A stretch of DNA of 6,987 nt, taken from assembly GCA_023388205.1 (NCBI GenBank), contig JAEWGS010000009.1, positions 1-6,987 of the forward strand. Direction: 5' to 3'. A program made the position numbers and the translations under genes. The notes beneath the pieces are model-generated. The model was not told where the DNA came from. It saw only the letters and a program-made list of their open reading frames with translations, and made no database searches. This document shows, piece after piece, positions 4,615 to 6,987 of this stretch. The stretch is from Bacillota bacterium (GTDB lineage: Bacteria; Bacillota; Clostridia; Saccharofermentanales; Fastidiosipilaceae). The first letter of the stretch is position 1, and the number at the start of each line of letters is the position of its first letter.

Positions 4615-5979
4615 ATGTCGAAATTTACGCGAATCGCTACGACGATGGTCGGGCGCTACCCTGAGCAGGATAAAACGCGCGAGAGTTATTTCCTCGACGG
4701 GCGCGTGGCAAGGGAAGGCGAGCAAACGACGAATGTCACATTGGATCGTGAAGATCGCGGTTTTTTCTATGCGATTTACTCCGCCCCTGAAGCTTTGGGT
4801 CGCGATGAGCATCGTGGATTTAGTGGTTCGCGCCAGACCCTTGAGCGCATCATGGACGACATGAAAAATCAGCCGCAGCGTAACATTGATGAAGAAATCA
4901 ATGAATTAGCAGATGCCGCGGTGATGGTTTCCGGCCGTTTGACACTCGACAATGATGAGAGCAAGCAGCCTTACTTTGCGGGCTTGATGATCAAAGATGC
5001 AGAGTTGGCCGCAGTGACTTTAGGCTGGGGCTGTGCTTATTTGTACCGACAGGATATTCTTTATCCGCTGACCGATGATGATCTCGCCCTCGAGGCGATT
5101 GATACGGACGGCGCGCCCGTGCCCAATTTTGATATTTACAAAGCGGGCTCTGCGGCAACGATTCGCTACTCCAACATCGCACCTTTGCAGGGCGACGACT
5201 GCATCATTTTGTGCTCCAAGGAAGTGATGCAATGCATTCCCCAAAGAGAAATGCTCAAGCTTCTTTTTGATGCGGAAGATGCCAGTGATGCGGCAGACCG
5301 TGTGTTGAGTCTTTGCGCAGAACGTATTCCTGAGAAGAATGTTCAATTCATGATCGGCTTCGTCGAGGCGGTCACCACGGACGAGAAATTGCGTCGCAAT
5401 GTGGCGCAGTCGATCGCGCCAAAGGATACGACCGGTAAGTTGCCTGCGACGGCAGCCTTTGCCCAGCAAAATGCGCAGTCGTCCGATTACTATGAACATG
5501 AAGAGGAAACGGAACTCTTTGAAGAGCCTGCACGTTCTCATACTGGACTCAAAGCGCTTTTGATCATCCTTATTCTTATTGCATTGTTGCTCGGTCTCTT
5601 CTTCCTAGGTCATCAGATGGGTTGGACGCAGCCTTTGATGAATCGCTTCTTCCCGACGACAACCATTGAGGAGACCACTTTGCCGGAACCGACAACCGTC
5701 GCGACGACCACTGTGCCGACGACGACCAAAGCGACCACGACGGCAGCACCGACAACCACACAAGCTCAGTTGCGTAAACACATCATCGAAGAGGGTGAAA
5801 CACTCTACGAGATCGTACTCAATGAATATAATCTCGATGAAGATCAGATGGATCAAATCGAAGAGATTATGACGAAGATCAAGAAGGCGAACCCCGATGT
5901 GTTCCAAGGTGAAAACGGAGATCTTTATGAAGCGGGCTCGGAGATTGTTTTGCCCGATCTTTCAGCTTCATCCAACTGA
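4615..5979 (+). CDS. Membrane protein: degenerate PP2C-like domain, Thr-rich linker, LysM-like domain
   Basis: I do not recognise a named gene. The order of parts in these 454 residues is as follows. Residues 5-252 resemble a PP2C/PPM Ser/Thr phosphatase: VGRYPEQD (12-19) for the R..NQD motif, FFYAIYSAPEAL (50-61) for F.AV.DG..G, LGWGCAYLYRQDILYPLTDDD (136-156, shortened) for vGDSRaYl.R.g.l..LT.DH, DCIILCSKEV (195-204) for D.lLLcSDGl, and KNVQFMIGFVE (241-251) for DNiTvivv.r. Most metal-binding acids are replaced, so catalysis is doubtful. An acidic linker (291-305) leads to one membrane helix (312-332). A Thr-rich stretch (348-382, 19 Thr of 35) follows, then a LysM-like domain (388-447) with HIIEEGETLYEIV and an ending YEAGSEIVLP. 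No signal peptide is seen, so the N-terminus should be cytoplasmic and LysM external. Flanking genes are unrelated. A wall-sensing adaptor is inference. Confidence 0.72.
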   Translation: MSKFTRIATTMVGRYPEQDKTRESYFLDGRVAREGEQTTNVTLDREDRGFFYAIYSAPEALGRDEHRGFSGSRQTLERIMDDMKNQPQRNIDEEINELADAAVMVSGRLTLDNDESKQPYFAGLMIKDAELAAVTLGWGCAYLYRQDILYPLTDDDLALEAIDTDGAPVPNFDIYKAGSAATIRYSNIAPLQGDDCIILCSKEVMQCIPQREMLKLLFDAEDASDAADRVLSLCAERIPEKNVQFMIGFVEAVTTDEKLRRNVAQSIAPKDTTGKLPATAAFAQQNAQSSDYYEHEEETELFEEPARSHTGLKALLIILILIALLLGLFFLGHQMGWTQPLMNRFFPTTTIEETTLPEPTTVATTTVPTTTKATTTAAPTTTQAQLRKHIIEEGETLYEIVLNEYNLDEDQMDQIEEIMTKIKKANPDVFQGENGDLYEAGSEIVLPDLSASSN

Positions 5980-6063
5980 CGCGTACACGTATGGTGCAAG
6001 CCTTGTGACGGAGATTCGCAGCAGCTGGCTTTAGTATCAAGGCGTTTACACGATGATGGAATC

Positions 6064-6089
6064 AAAAGGCACTCTTAGAGTGCCTTTTT
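6064..6089 (+). terminator. Intrinsic terminator after the LysM gene
   Basis: AAAAGGCACTC (6064-6074) and GAGTGCCTTTT (6078-6088) form a perfect 11-bp stem around TTA, and the T-run ends at 6089. The A-tract on the left arm makes it plausible on both strands. It separates the LysM gene from alaS. Confidence 0.93.
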
Positions 6090-6093
6090 ACTT

Positions 6094-6121
6094 TTGCCAA
6101 GGCCGTCGAAGCGTGTAAAAT
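6094..6121 (+). promoter_or_regulatory. Promoter of alaS
   Basis: TTGCCA (6094-6099) and TAAAAT (6116-6121) are 16 bp apart, placed directly after the terminator. Transcription would start near 6128, leaving a leader of about 26 nt. That is too short for a T-box, so tRNA-sensing leader control of this aminoacyl-tRNA synthetase gene is not seen. The -35 hexamer is the same as that at 4391-4396. Confidence 0.65.
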
Positions 6122-6153
6122 AAACATTTGAAATGATTTTAAGGGGTGTGTGC

Positions 6154-6987
6154 ATGGAAGCCTTAGGCTTGAATGAAATTCGCGAGCGTTATTTGAAGTT
6201 TTTTGAGAAAAAAGGACATTTGAGATTGCCGAGCTTTAGTCTCGTGCCCAAGGATGACCCTTCGATCCTTTTGATCAATGCCGGGATGACACCGATGAAG
6301 CGTTACTTTACGGGGCAAGAGACCCCGCCGCGCAAGCGTGTCACAACCTGCCAAAAGTGTATTCGTACGCCGGACATTGATCGTGTGGGATTTACGGATC
6401 GCCACGGAACCTTTTTTGAGATGCTGGGGAATTTCTCTTTTGGCGACTACTTCAAAGAAGAAATGATCCCTTGGGCGTGGGAATTTTTGACCAAGGATTT
6501 AGAAATCGACCCAGATTTGCTTTATGTTTCTGTTTTCCACGAAGATGATGAGGCTTTTGAAATTTGGGAAAAGAAAGTTGGACTTCCCAAAGATCGCATC
6601 ATTCGAATGGGTCGGGAGGACAACTTCTGGGAACACGGTGTGGGTCCTTGCGGTCCTTGCTCTGAAATCTATTTTGATCGAGGCGAGGCATACGGCTGCG
6701 GCAAGGAAGATTGTAAGCCGGGCTGCGATTGTGACCGCTTCGTTGAAATTTGGAATTGCGTGTTTTCTCAATTTGAGCGCCAAGAAGATGGATCGTATTT
6801 GCCCCTTAAGCAAAAAAATATCGATACGGGTGCGGGTCTTGAACGCTTTGCTTGTGCCTTGCAAGGTGTCGGCAGCCTCTTTGAAGTGGATACCGTGCGG
6901 TCGATTTTAGATGAAGTTTGCCGTCTTTGCGGTAAGACATACAAGGATAATGAAAAGGATGACGTTGCCATTCGAGTGGTGACAGAT
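6154..6987 (+). CDS. alaS: Alanyl-tRNA synthetase, 5' part (278 codons, runs off the window)
   Basis: This cytoplasmic class II synthetase attaches alanine to tRNA-Ala. The visible part covers most of the aminoacylation domain. It starts with IRERYLKFFEKKGH and LLINAGMTPMKRYFTG (class II motif 1 region, residues 39-54). TTCQKCIRTPDIDRVG (64-79) and RHGTFFEMLGNFSFGDYFK (83-101) form the motif 2 region. GPCGPCSEIYFDRG (164-177) and NIDTGAGLERF (222-232, motif 3) follow. Between them, Cys182, Cys187, Cys191 and Cys193 form a small Cys-rich insertion (GCG-KEDCKPGCDCDRF) of the type I associate with clostridial enzymes. AAGGGG at 6141-6146, 7 nt upstream, supports ATG at 6154. An in-frame GTG at 6148 abuts the binding site and is less likely. 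The tRNA-binding, editing and C-Ala domains lie beyond the window. Confidence 0.97.
   Translation, partial: MEALGLNEIRERYLKFFEKKGHLRLPSFSLVPKDDPSILLINAGMTPMKRYFTGQETPPRKRVTTCQKCIRTPDIDRVGFTDRHGTFFEMLGNFSFGDYFKEEMIPWAWEFLTKDLEIDPDLLYVSVFHEDDEAFEIWEKKVGLPKDRIIRMGREDNFWEHGVGPCGPCSEIYFDRGEAYGCGKEDCKPGCDCDRFVEIWNCVFSQFERQEDGSYLPLKQKNIDTGAGLERFACALQGVGSLFEVDTVRSILDEVCRLCGKTYKDNEKDDVAIRVVTD

Noticed and set aside
5020..5541. Antisense 173-codon open frame inside the LysM gene, and a similar 137-codon frame (3285-3698) inside the serine dehydratase gene
   Set aside because: Both are shadows of well-supported genes, with low-complexity or non-family-like composition and no ribosome binding site or context.
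6122..6153. T-box riboswitch for alaS
   Set aside because: The leader between the likely promoter and ATG is only about 26-32 nt and follows a complete terminator, so there is no room for specifier and antiterminator elements.

Overview
The window reads as chromosomal DNA of a Bacillota (Firmicutes) bacterium, most likely Clostridia-like. The clues are strong GGAGG-type ribosome binding sites, GTG and ATG starts, sigma-A-like promoters, a Cys-rich insertion in alanyl-tRNA synthetase of a kind I associate with clostridia, and an oxygen-labile iron-sulphur type L-serine dehydratase. The lineage is inferred from protein character, not from a database search. No mobile element, CRISPR array or integration scar is visible, and all recognised genes lie on the + strand.

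Layout. (1) Positions 3-149 hold the 3' end of a gene whose C-terminus matches RsmG (16S rRNA G527 methyltransferase). (2) Two single tRNA genes follow, tRNA-Arg(CCT) and tRNA-Ala(CGC). Each has its own promoter and a strong intrinsic terminator. (3) glf, UDP-galactopyranose mutase, makes the UDP-galactofuranose donor for cell-surface glycans. (4) A DJ-1/PfpI family protein follows behind a perfect 15-bp palindrome. (5) A GC-rich pentamer-based repeat and a hairpin separate it from a single-chain L-serine dehydratase in which the allosteric-like (beta), ACT and catalytic (alpha) parts are fused. Its presumed promoter is overlaid by two tandem copies of the palindromic 9-mer TTTGATCAA. (6) After a long, structured leader comes the most unusual gene, a 454-residue membrane protein. 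It has a PP2C/PPM-phosphatase-like cytoplasmic domain that lacks most metal-binding aspartates, one membrane helix, a Thr-rich linker and a C-terminal LysM-like domain. (7) A perfect terminator, a new promoter and the first 278 codons of alaS end the window.

How the parts relate. There is no single obvious operon: most genes appear to have their own promoter, and strong terminators isolate the tRNAs and alaS. The set is mainly housekeeping: rRNA modification, tRNAs and a tRNA synthetase, serine catabolism to pyruvate, and envelope sugar supply. The best candidate for something undescribed is the 4615-5979 protein. Its layout (cytoplasmic phosphatase-like module, membrane helix, wall-binding module) would suit a non-catalytic sensor or adaptor that links peptidoglycan state to cytoplasmic Ser/Thr phosphorylation. 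That role is inference. The three control regions with symmetric repeats (before the DJ-1 gene, the serine dehydratase gene and the LysM gene) are the next most interesting signals.
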